Shown: piece by piece, positions 1 to 9,017 of the stretch
Layout of the letters: the number at the start of each line of letters is the position of its first letter
How positions within the stretch are numbered: position 1 is the stretch's first letter
Source: Holophagaceae bacterium UBA706
GTDB taxonomy: Bacteria > Acidobacteriota > Holophagae > Holophagales > Holophagaceae
Length of the DNA stretch: 13,080 nucleotides
Reading direction: 5' to 3'
Assembly (NCBI GenBank): GCA_002298155.1
Contig: DBME01000402.1
Span: forward strand, 1 to 13,080
Translations under genes and position numbers: made by a program
Notes under the pieces: generated by a model
Databases searched by the model: none
What the model was told of the DNA's origin: nothing
What the model saw: the letters and a program-made list of their open reading frames with translations, nothing else

Positions 1-20
1 CGGGGTTACCGAGGATCTCC

Positions 21-59
21 GAGAAAAGAAAAGACAGGTACTTCCAGCCTGGTTTTCTC
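21..59 (-). terminator. Possible weak terminator downstream of the M16 peptidase gene
   Basis: Read on the minus strand, just past the peptidase stop codon, the sequence holds a short stem, CAGG (51-48) pairing with CCTG (38-35), around a 9-nt loop. It is followed directly by the pyrimidine-rich tract TCTTTTCTTTTCTC (34-21). An outer pair, GAGAAAA/TTTTCTC (21-27 with 53-59), could extend the fold with a bulge. The stem is short and the T tract is interrupted by C, so this is at best a weak intrinsic terminator. Position and orientation fit the end of the peptidase transcript. Confidence 0.35.
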
Positions 60-73
60 GCCGTTGATTTGCC

Positions 74-2890
<2,817 letters not shown>

Positions 2891-2932
2891 GGGGACTCCT
2901 GAAAGTGCCCCCAGTGTGGAACGGTTCTGTTT

Positions 2933-2949
2933 ACATCACAAGACGATGT
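2933..2949. promoter_or_regulatory. Inverted repeat upstream of the M16 peptidase gene (possible operator)
   Basis: ACATC (2933-2937) and GATGT (2945-2949) form a perfect 5-bp inverted repeat with a 7-nt spacer. It sits in the 69-nt gap between the dehydrogenase stop and the peptidase start, about 43-59 nt upstream of the peptidase ATG. The gap is noticeably richer in A/T than the flanking genes. I found no convincing -10/-35 pair, and there is no terminator after the dehydrogenase. The site could be an operator for an internal promoter, or chance. Confidence 0.25.
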
Positions 2950-2959
2950 TATGCCCGGT

Positions 2960-4150
2960 TCACCGGTAGGCGGACAGCCCCGTCACTTCCTCGCCCACGA
3001 TGAGGGTGTGCATGTCGTGGGTGCCCTCGTAGGTGTAGACGCTCTCGAGGTTGGCCATGTGCCGCATGACCGGGTACTCGTCCAGGATGCCGTTGGCCCC
3101 CAGGATCGTGCGCGCCTTGCGGCAGATCTCCAGGCTCACGTTGACGTTGTTCATCTTGGCCATGGAGACCTGGGCGGGGGTGTAGGCGCCCTTCTCCTTG
3201 AGTCGGCCCAGCTGCAGGACGAGGAGCTGGCCCTTGGTGAGCTCGGTGACCATCCAGGCCAGCTTCTCCTGCTGGAGCTGGAAGGAGGCGATGGGGCGGT
3301 CGAATTGGACCCGGCTCTTGGCGTAGTCCAGGGCGCACTGGTAGCAGGCGTCGGCGGCGCCCAGGGCGCCCCAGGCGATGCCGTACCGGGCCTGGGTGAG
3401 GCAGGAGAGGGGCGCCTTGAGGCCCTTGGCCAGGGGCAGGAGGCTCTCCTCCTCGTCCACTTCCACGTCCTCCAGGACCAGCTCCGAGGTGACGGAGGCG
3501 CGCAGGCTCCACTTGCCGTGGGTCTCGGGAGCCGAGAAGCCCTTGGCGCCCTTCTCCACCAGGAAGCCGCGGATGCCCTCGGGGGTGCGGGCCCACACGA
3601 TGGCCACGTCGGCGACGGTGCCGTTGGTGATCCACATCTTCGTGCCGTTGAGCTTCCACTTGCCGTTGCCCATGCGCTCGGCGCGGGTGAGCATGCCGCC
3701 GGGGTTGGAGCCGAAATCGGGTTCCGTGAGGCCGAAGCAGCCGATCTTGGAGCCGGAGGCCAGCAGGGGGAGCCAGCGGTCCTTCTGGGCCTCGCTGCCG
3801 TAGGTGAAGATGGGCCACATGACCAGGGAGCCCTGCACGGAGGCGAAGGACCGGAGCCCCGAATCGCCCCGCTCCAGCTCGTACATGAGCAGCCCGTAGG
3901 CCGTCTGGGAGAGGCCGGCGCAGCCGTACCGCTCGGGGAGGGTGGGGCCGAAGAACCCCAGCTCGCCCATCTTGGGGATGAGGGCCGCCGGGAAGGTCAT
4001 GTCCTGGGCGTGCTTCTCGATGATGGGCAGCACCTCCCGGTTCACGAATTCGCGGGCGGTCTCCCGCACCATCCGTTCCTCTTCGGTGAGGAGGCCCTCC
4101 ATGGCCATGTAATCGGTCATCTGGGTCAAATTCGCGTAGGCGCCGGACAT
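2960..4150 (-). CDS. gcdH: Acyl-CoA dehydrogenase, glutaryl-CoA dehydrogenase type
   Basis: This 396-residue FAD enzyme is expected to oxidise and decarboxylate glutaryl-CoA to crotonyl-CoA, passing electrons to electron-transfer flavoprotein in the cytoplasm. The pathway is lysine/tryptophan or aromatic (benzoyl-CoA) breakdown. Family signatures run in order: RSFASVQGSLVM (100-111), the flavin-binding stretch CFGLTEPDFGSNPG (138-151), WITNGTVAD (173-181), LRASVTSELVLEDVEV (216-231), ARYGIAWG (254-261), LGANGILDEY (350-359) and YEGTHDMH (374-381). E375 is the expected catalytic base. E93, R100 and Y374 line up with Glu87, Arg94 and Tyr369 of human GCDH, residues associated with decarboxylating enzymes. 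The ATG at 4150 was chosen because a strong GGAGGAGAGG lies just upstream; an in-frame extension to 4348 would run across the divergent phosphofructokinase start and adds no family sequence. Other short-chain acyl-CoA dehydrogenases are the alternative, but the motifs favour GCDH. Confidence 0.92.
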   Translation of the reverse strand: MSGAYANLTQMTDYMAMEGLLTEEERMVRETAREFVNREVLPIIEKHAQDMTFPAALIPKMGELGFFGPTLPERYGCAGLSQTAYGLLMYELERGDSGLRSFASVQGSLVMWPIFTYGSEAQKDRWLPLLASGSKIGCFGLTEPDFGSNPGGMLTRAERMGNGKWKLNGTKMWITNGTVADVAIVWARTPEGIRGFLVEKGAKGFSAPETHGKWSLRASVTSELVLEDVEVDEEESLLPLAKGLKAPLSCLTQARYGIAWGALGAADACYQCALDYAKSRVQFDRPIASFQLQQEKLAWMVTELTKGQLLVLQLGRLKEKGAYTPAQVSMAKMNNVNVSLEICRKARTILGANGILDEYPVMRHMANLESVYTYEGTHDMHTLIVGEEVTGLSAYR

Positions 4151-4247
4151 GGTCCCTCTCCTCCAACGCCTGATAGTGCCACAATGTTGGCAACCAGCCC
4201 CCACCTTTGGCACGGGTTTCACGCCCCCCTTTTGCAGCGAGTCCTTT
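4151..4247. promoter_or_regulatory. Divergent intergenic region with TGCCA-N6-TGGCA inverted repeat
   Basis: This 97-bp gap must hold the promoters for both the dehydrogenase (leftward) and the phosphofructokinase (rightward). TGCCA (4177-4181) and TGGCA (4188-4192) form an inverted repeat with a 6-nt spacer, and a further TTGGCAC copy lies at 4207-4213. The dehydrogenase Shine-Dalgarno sequence GGAGGAGAGG (minus strand) occupies the left edge. I could not assign a good -10/-35 pair in either direction. The repeat could be an operator shared by both promoters. Confidence 0.35.
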
Positions 4248-5360
4248 ATGAACAGTTCCATCCGTCGTGTGGCCATCTGTACCGGAGGCGGCGACGCCCC
4301 GGGCCTCAACGCCGTGATCCGCGCCGCCACCATCGCGGCCATGGGCAAGGGGTGGGAGGTCTACGGCATCCGGGAGGGCTTCAACGGGATCTTCTTCCCC
4401 GAGCGCTACTCCGACGGCGGGGTGTTCCGCCTCACCCGCGACCGGGTCCGGGGCATCACGCACCTGGGCGGAACCATCCTGGGCACCACCAACAAGGGCA
4501 ACCCCTGCCACTTCCCCCTCAAGATGCCCGACGGCACGATCCGCGAAGTGGACCGCACCGACGAGATCCTGGAGTTCTTCGCCAAGCGCGAGCTGGACGC
4601 CCTGATCTCCGTGGGCGGCGACGGTTCCCTGACCATCGCCAACGCCCTGGCCGAGAAGGGCCTGCGGGTGGTGGGCGTCCCCAAGACCATCGACAACGAC
4701 CTGGACAAGACCTTCACCACCTTCGGCTTCGACACCGCCGTGGCTTTCGCCACGGAATGCCTGGACCGCCTCCACAGCACGGCGGAAAGCCACCAGCGGG
4801 TCATGGTCGTGGAGGTCATGGGCCGCTACGCCGGCTGGATCGCCCTGCACGCGGGCATCTCCGGCAGCGCCCACACCATCCTGATCCCCGAGATCCCCTT
4901 CGACCTGGACAAGGTCGCCGCCAAGATCCGTTCGCGCGATTTGCACGGCCGGATGTACTCCCTGGTCATGGTCGCCGAGGGCGCGCTGCCCCGGGACGGC
5001 CACCGGATGCTGGCCGCCGCGGCGGAGACGGGCCACGCGGAGCGCCTGGGCGGCATGGGCGAGCTGGTGGCGAAAGGCCTCCAGGAACGCACCGGCAAGG
5101 ACACCCGGGTCGTGGTGCTCGGGCACCTCCTGCGGGGCGGCAGCCCCACCTCCTTCGACCGTCTCGCGGCCCTGCGTTTCGGCGCGGCCGCGGTGAGGGC
5201 CCTGGACGAGGGCCAGCGGGGGGTCATGGTGGCCCTGGCCATCAACGGCGTGAACTACGTGCCCTTGGCCGAGGTGGCCGGGCGCATGAAGGGGGTGCCC
5301 CTGGACGGCGACACCCTGGCCACGGCCCGGGATCTGGGTATCTGCATGGGTGATGATTAG
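4248..5360 (+). CDS. pfkA: 6-phosphofructokinase (group III-like, probably ATP-dependent)
   Basis: This 370-residue enzyme phosphorylates fructose 6-phosphate to fructose 1,6-bisphosphate in glycolysis. Visible motifs are the nucleotide-binding GGGDAPGLNAVIRA (13-26), GGTILGTTNKGNP (74-86), GGDGS (123-127), PKTIDND (145-151, with D149 the expected catalytic base), the substrate motif MGRYAGW (191-197), VAEGA (242-246) and LGHLLRGGSPTSFDR (291-305; H293 and R296 expected to bind fructose 6-phosphate). Gly in GGDGS is typical of ATP users, whereas Lys in PKTIDND is typical of PPi users; the combination resembles the group III (actinomycete-type) enzymes. Length is slightly above the 320-residue E. 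coli type and fits that group. The ATG at 4248 was chosen because family homology begins within a few residues of it, although no good Shine-Dalgarno sequence precedes it. An upstream in-frame start at 4149 would overlap the dehydrogenase start and add 33 residues unlike the family. Phosphoryl donor is inferred, not proven. Confidence 0.93.
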   Translation: MNSSIRRVAICTGGGDAPGLNAVIRAATIAAMGKGWEVYGIREGFNGIFFPERYSDGGVFRLTRDRVRGITHLGGTILGTTNKGNPCHFPLKMPDGTIREVDRTDEILEFFAKRELDALISVGGDGSLTIANALAEKGLRVVGVPKTIDNDLDKTFTTFGFDTAVAFATECLDRLHSTAESHQRVMVVEVMGRYAGWIALHAGISGSAHTILIPEIPFDLDKVAAKIRSRDLHGRMYSLVMVAEGALPRDGHRMLAAAAETGHAERLGGMGELVAKGLQERTGKDTRVVVLGHLLRGGSPTSFDRLAALRFGAAAVRALDEGQRGVMVALAINGVNYVPLAEVAGRMKGVPLDGDTLATARDLGICMGDD

Positions 5361-5435
5361 CAGGCTGGCGAAGGGACGGCTGACGCCACATACTTGGGAT
5401 CCGCCCCGCACCGCAAGGTCTGCAAACCGATCCCC

Positions 5436-5439
5436 GGAG
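5436..5439 (+). promoter_or_regulatory. Ribosome binding site that favours a TTG start for the TonB receptor
   Basis: GGAG at 5436-5439 is the only Shine-Dalgarno-like sequence before the receptor gene. It is 7 nt before the TTG at 5447 but 13 nt before the ATG at 5453 and 22 nt before the ATG at 5462, so it supports the TTG. The rest of the 86-bp gap after the phosphofructokinase stop shows no hairpin with a T tract and no clear promoter. Confidence 0.4.
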
Positions 5440-5446
5440 CCCCCTG

Positions 5447-7405
5447 TTGGTCATGCCCCGTATGGCCGTAGCCAGGAAAAACACGCGGACGCTCCCGGGC
5501 GCCCGGGGCTGGACCGCGGCCCTGGTGTTCGGCGCCGGGTCCCTGGCCGCCCAGGCCCCGGAGGGGGACGAGGGCATCGAACGGCTGCAGGGGATCCTGG
5601 CCACGCCCGTGATCGCCGCCACCCGCCGGTCGGTGCCGATCCGGGAGACGCCGGGCATCGTCTCGGTCCTGGACCGGGAGGAGATCCGCGCGTCGGGCGC
5701 CCGGGACCTGCTGGACCTCCTGCGCATGGTCCCGGGGCTGGATTTCGGTTCGGACACCAACGGGGTGCTGGGCATCGGGGTGCGGGGGAACTGGGGCCAC
5801 GACGGGAAGGTGCTGCTGCTCATCGACGGGCTGGAGATGAACGAGCCCCTCTACGGCACCCTCCAGTTCGGCGGGCACTATCCCCTGGGGGGCGTGGAGC
5901 GGGTCGAGATCATCCGGGGGCCCGGCAGCGCCACCTACGGAGGCTATGCGGAACTGGCCGTGATCAACGTGATCACCCGGTCGGGGCGGGACCTGGACGG
6001 GTTCGAGGGCAGCCTGAGGCTGGGGCGCATGGCGGGCGCGGATCTCCTGGGCCGCGAAGTCCACGCGGGCTTTGGCCGGAGCTGGGGGCTCCAGGCCTTT
6101 TCGGTGGCCTATGACCGGGGCGACGCCCCGGCGGGTTCAGGGCCCTGGCCCACCGCCCAGGGCATCGTGGCCAGCGGCGACGCCAGCCACTACCGCACCG
6201 ACATGCTGAACCTCGCCTACACCCTGGGCGACCTCCATGTGCGCTACCTGCGGGACGGATACTATCTCGACGATTTCACCCGGGAATCCAAGCGCGGCAC
6301 GGCGGCGAACTCCTTCCCCGGCGAGTTCCTGGGGGTGGACTACACGCTGGGGCTGGGTGACCTTACCCTCAAGCCTGAATTCACCCTCAAGCAGCAGAGC
6401 CCCTGGAACTACACCGATGCCCGCACGGACCGGGACACCCGGGGCGTCGCCCGCATCCTGGCCACCTGGAAGGTCTCCCCGGCGCTGGGCCTGGCCCTGG
6501 GGGCTGAGGCCACCCAGGACGACGCCAACATCTTCTGGAGCTCCCGGAACGTCAGGGAGACCTACGTCTACCAGAACAAGGCCGCGCTCCTGCAGGTGCT
6601 CTGGTCCGCGCCCTTCGGGAACCTGGACCTGGGCCTGCGCACGGACCACAACTCCGAGTTCGGCAGCACCACCAGCCCCCGCTTCGCCTTCACCCACGCC
6701 GAAGCCGGGTGGCACGTGAAGATCCTCGCCTCCGGGGCCTTCCGGGCGCCCTCCATCGAGAACCTCTTCGTCAACCCCGCCCTGAAGCCCGAGCGCACCC
6801 GCAGTGCCGAGGCCGAGGTGGGCTTCACCCTTTCCCGCCATTCCTACTTGTCGGTCAACGTCTTCAGCGAGCGCATCAGCGACCCCATCAGCTACGCGAA
6901 CCCCACGGCGGGCCACAACACCTACCTGAATTTCGACCAGGTGGGTTCCCGTGGCGTCGAGCTGGACTTCCAGGCCCAGTACCCCCAGGGTTCCGTGCGG
7001 AGCACCTTCACCTGGCAGGAAGCCACCGACCGGGAAGCCGCCTTCTACGCGGTTCCCGGCGAACCGTCCTACCACGTCGGCTTCCCGCTGTGGAAGGCCA
7101 CCATCCTTGCGCAGTGGCGGTTCCTGCCAGGGTGGTCATTCAACCCCGGCCTCATGGCCCTGGGGCCCAGGTACGCCTATGAATACGCGGCGGTGGTTCC
7201 CACCCGCAAGGGGGCCTCGGCCATCCTGGACCTCTACCTGACCCGCCGCATCAGCGGGGCCCTGGAGGCGGGGCTGCGCGTGTCCAACGCGGGCAATGCC
7301 CGCATCCTCTACATCCAGCCCTACGGGTTCCCGGGCGTGGGGGGGAACCCGCCCCTGCCCGGACCCGGACGCGAGGTCGAACTCAGAGTGACCTTCGCCT
7401 TCTGA
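5447..7405 (+). CDS. TonB-dependent outer-membrane receptor
   Basis: This 652-residue protein is a TonB-dependent receptor. Such 22-strand beta-barrels import scarce ligands such as siderophores, cobalamin or other metal chelates across the outer membrane, using energy from TonB-ExbBD. The N-terminus is basic, then hydrophobic (TAALVFGAGSLAAQA, ending near residue 37), as a signal peptide. The plug domain covers about 52-178: PVIAATRR at the start, the RETPGIVSVLDREEI segment, DLLDLLRMVPGLD (87-99), and the family hallmark VERVEIIRGPGSATYG (150-165) followed by VINVITR. The remainder alternates in barrel strands and ends in the outer-membrane C-terminal pattern ELRVTFAF with a terminal Phe. 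Length is usual for the CirA/BtuB-like group. No canonical TonB box is obvious; TPVIAAT (53-59) is the best candidate. Start chosen at TTG 5447 on ribosome-site spacing; ATG 5453 would remove two residues. No transport partner genes are nearby, so the ligand cannot be named. Confidence 0.9.
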   Translation: MVMPRMAVARKNTRTLPGARGWTAALVFGAGSLAAQAPEGDEGIERLQGILATPVIAATRRSVPIRETPGIVSVLDREEIRASGARDLLDLLRMVPGLDFGSDTNGVLGIGVRGNWGHDGKVLLLIDGLEMNEPLYGTLQFGGHYPLGGVERVEIIRGPGSATYGGYAELAVINVITRSGRDLDGFEGSLRLGRMAGADLLGREVHAGFGRSWGLQAFSVAYDRGDAPAGSGPWPTAQGIVASGDASHYRTDMLNLAYTLGDLHVRYLRDGYYLDDFTRESKRGTAANSFPGEFLGVDYTLGLGDLTLKPEFTLKQQSPWNYTDARTDRDTRGVARILATWKVSPALGLALGAEATQDDANIFWSSRNVRETYVYQNKAALLQVLWSAPFGNLDLGLRTDHNSEFGSTTSPRFAFTHAEAGWHVKILASGAFRAPSIENLFVNPALKPERTRSAEAEVGFTLSRHSYLSVNVFSERISDPISYANPTAGHNTYLNFDQVGSRGVELDFQAQYPQGSVRSTFTWQEATDREAAFYAVPGEPSYHVGFPLWKATILAQWRFLPGWSFNPGLMALGPRYAYEYAAVVPTRKGASAILDLYLTRRISGALEAGLRVSNAGNARILYIQPYGFPGVGGNPPLPGPGREVELRVTFAF

Positions 7406-7407
7406 AG

Positions 7408-8724
7408 CTACTGGAAGAGGATGCGGGTCCTGACTTCCGTGTGGTAGATCAGGTTCTCCGACATGGCCATGCCGAAGGCCTGGTTGCCGACCAGGTGGAA
7501 GTTCTGCCCTTCGCCGGCGCCGATCTCGTTGTCGGTCGGGAGGTAGAACTCCATGTTGAGGCACGGACCGTGCTGGCATTCCCTGACATCCACCGTGACG
7601 ATGGCCTTGCGCTTGTTGGCGTAGGTGCAGATGCCCCGCCAGCCGTTCTCCGCGTTGCCCTTGGTGAGCCGGAGGACGATGGGACGCTGGGTGCCGTTGG
7701 CCAGGAACTGGGTGCCCTGGTAATCCCGGCCCGCCCTTACGAGGGTGGTCAGGGCGGCGCGCTGGCGCTCCGTGGCCTTCTTCAGGGCGGCGGCCGCCTG
7801 GGCCACCTTGGGGTCCCGTTCGAGCTTGAAGCCGGCCTCGGTGGCCCGGGTGATCAGGTCGGAGGCCGAGTCCTCCTGCACGGGCCTGCCGTGTTCGGCG
7901 AGCCGTGCCCAGATCCGGGGCAGCATCTCGGCCTGGCGTGCCTTGTCCACTTCACGGGACGCGTCCAGGGTCTCCGCCGCCTTGGCCAGGACCAGCGCGG
8001 AAAGGGAGGCCTCGGAGGGGAAGGCGGCGATGACCGTCTGGGGGCGGGCTGGACCGTCGTTCCAGAAGAAGGCGGAGAACGTGGCCGGGCCCTCGGTCTG
8101 GGTCGGGAACCCGGGGCGGTCGGCGAGGACCCTGAAGGACCGGGCTGGAACGAGGACCACCACGGTGACCCTGCGCCCGGGGTGCTGCTTGACCCACGCC
8201 TCCGCGAGGTCCTCGGCGACGGGCAGCAGGGTGGGGAACACGGGCCAGCTGCCCGGGGCGCTGAACTGGACCAGGTCGTTCCGCAGGTAGGCGAGGCCGT
8301 CGCCGCGGAAGGGGAAGCCCTTGGCCTGGAACGAGTAGTTCCCCAGTTGCGCGTTGAGGACGACCTTGAGGTAGGGGGCTTGCAGGAAGGCCTGGGCCGC
8401 GGTCCGCACTTCCTCCTTGAGGGCTCCTTCCAGGCGCTTGTGCTCGAATTCGTCCTTGGCCTCCATGCAGGCCTTGGCCGAGGCGGCCACGGCGGGAATC
8501 CGGGCCAGGGCGTTGAGGTCCAGCTTGGGCTGGCGGGCCTGCCTCAGGAGGTTGATGGCCTCGGGGGTGAGGGTCGGCGCGGCCTCCATGAGGGCCTGCA
8601 TGGGATGCTCCGTTCCCGGATTCCATTCATAAACCACCGGGGCGGCGGCGCTGGCGGGTGAAGGGACCTGAAGGGTCGCCAGGCCGGTCAGGAGGATGGC
8701 GATCATGCGGAAGGAAGCTTTCAA
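7408..8724 (-). CDS. Secreted protein of unknown function
   Basis: I do not recognise this 438-residue protein. The N-terminus is a clear signal peptide: MKASFR, a hydrophobic core (residues 7-20), and a likely signal peptidase I site ASA-AA near residue 26, with no lipobox cysteine. The mature part starts VVYEWNPG, has Ala/Leu-rich probably helical segments (about 45-120 and 240-335), and between them a mixed region with short beta-like runs (VTVVVLVPA at 187-195). The C-terminal 95 residues look like a compact beta-rich unit (RPIVLRLTKG, GICTYANKRKAIVTVDV). Cysteines are C86, C366, C383 and C388; the last two form CQHGPC and could pair in the periplasm. The TTG at 8724 is preceded by AAAGGA at 6-nt spacing, whereas the internal ATG at 8706 has no ribosome site and would shorten the signal peptide. 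An in-frame extension to 8973 runs through non-coding-looking sequence. The gene converges on the receptor gene (2-bp gap) and diverges from the RND operon. Confidence 0.85.
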   Translation of the reverse strand: MKASFRMIAILLTGLATLQVPSPASAAAPVVYEWNPGTEHPMQALMEAAPTLTPEAINLLRQARQPKLDLNALARIPAVAASAKACMEAKDEFEHKRLEGALKEEVRTAAQAFLQAPYLKVVLNAQLGNYSFQAKGFPFRGDGLAYLRNDLVQFSAPGSWPVFPTLLPVAEDLAEAWVKQHPGRRVTVVVLVPARSFRVLADRPGFPTQTEGPATFSAFFWNDGPARPQTVIAAFPSEASLSALVLAKAAETLDASREVDKARQAEMLPRIWARLAEHGRPVQEDSASDLITRATEAGFKLERDPKVAQAAAALKKATERQRAALTTLVRAGRDYQGTQFLANGTQRPIVLRLTKGNAENGWRGICTYANKRKAIVTVDVRECQHGPCLNMEFYLPTDNEIGAGEGQNFHLVGNQAFGMAMSENLIYHTEVRTRILFQ

Positions 8725-8730
8725 GGTGAT

Positions 8731-8736
8731 TCCTTT
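8731..8736 (-). promoter_or_regulatory. Ribosome binding site supporting the TTG start at 8724
   Basis: On the minus strand AAAGGA lies 6 nt before the TTG codon at 8724-8722. No comparable sequence precedes the ATG at 8706, so this site decides the start of the secreted protein. Confidence 0.55.
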
Positions 8737-8782
8737 CTCGGGGAAGCCCCTGGTCAGGCGGTGACGGTGGGTAAATTGGGGA

Positions 8783-8788
8783 ATTATG
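8783..8788 (-). promoter_or_regulatory. Candidate -10 element for the secreted-protein gene
   Basis: Read on the minus strand, CATAAT (8788-8783) matches five of six bases of the sigma-70 -10 consensus. It lies in a short A/T-rich patch (8773-8801) that stands out from its GC-rich surroundings. About 17 nt upstream is AGGGCA, a poor -35 match. A start near 8776 would give a leader of about 50 nt before the TTG start. The -35 is weak, so this is tentative. Confidence 0.3.
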
Positions 8789-8812
8789 ATGATTAAACCA
8801 TGAACTGCCCTT

Positions 8813-8907
8813 CCGCCCGCAACGGGGCCCGGGCGGGGTTCCAGACCTAAACGTTCCCCCTCCGGCGGGGTCCAACCTGGGGAGGCCATCCCCGCGGGCC
8901 TCCGCGG
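8813..8907. other. Cluster of GC-rich hairpins in the divergent intergenic region
   Basis: Within the 293-bp gap between the secreted-protein gene and the RND operon there are two perfect 7-bp stems: CCGCCCG (8813-8819) with CGGGCGG (8830-8836), and GGAGGCC (8881-8887) with GGCCTCC (8897-8903). Two CCGCGG palindromes overlap the second (8892-8897 and 8902-8907), and a minor CCCC/GGGG pair lies between. None is followed by a T tract, so they are not intrinsic terminators. They may only reflect high GC, or may shape a leader or small RNA. I see no open reading frame with a credible ribosome site here. Confidence 0.3.
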
Positions 8908-8934
8908 TATGCTCTCGCTCCCTGGGTTGTTTGC

Positions 8935-8958
8935 TAGAATGCATCTGATAACGATGCA
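8935..8958 (+). promoter_or_regulatory. Candidate -10 and overlapping operator for the mdtAB-like operon
   Basis: TAGAAT (8935-8940) matches five of six bases of a -10 element. Immediately downstream, sharing its last T, is a perfect inverted repeat: TGCATC (8940-8945), 7-nt spacer, GATGCA (8953-8958). An operator placed over the transcription start is a common arrangement for repressed efflux operons. No good -35 lies at the right distance upstream of TAGAAT. The site is about 60-83 nt before the adaptor ATG. No regulator gene lies in this window. Confidence 0.4.
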
Positions 8959-9017
8959 ACTTCGAATGCCCACCGGCGGGGCTCCCCTCCGATACTTGAC
9001 ACTGGTCTAGGAATCCC

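Noticed and set aside
2955..2966. CCGGT-TC-ACCGG inverted repeat over the dehydrogenase stop codon, considered as a terminator
   Set aside because: The loop is only 2 nt and no T tract follows on the minus strand, so it does not look like an intrinsic terminator.
4204..4225. TGGCACG resembling a sigma-54 -24 element upstream of the phosphofructokinase
   Set aside because: The matching TTGC -12 element is absent at the required spacing.
4151..4348. N-terminal extension of the dehydrogenase to 4348
   Set aside because: The extra 66 residues are unlike the family and run antisense to the phosphofructokinase N-terminus. A strong ribosome site sits directly before the ATG at 4150.
2949..5411. 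Long open frames on both strands spanning the dehydrogenase and phosphofructokinase (minus 2949-5411, plus 2951-5353)
   Set aside because: Both cross two well-supported genes in shifted frames, contain no family motifs, and are Pro/Arg/Gly-rich, as expected of GC-rich shadows.
8996..9001. Perfect TTGACA resembling a -35 element
   Set aside because: It ends 16 nt before the mdtA ATG, so its -10 would fall inside the coding sequence, and no -10-like hexamer is found there.
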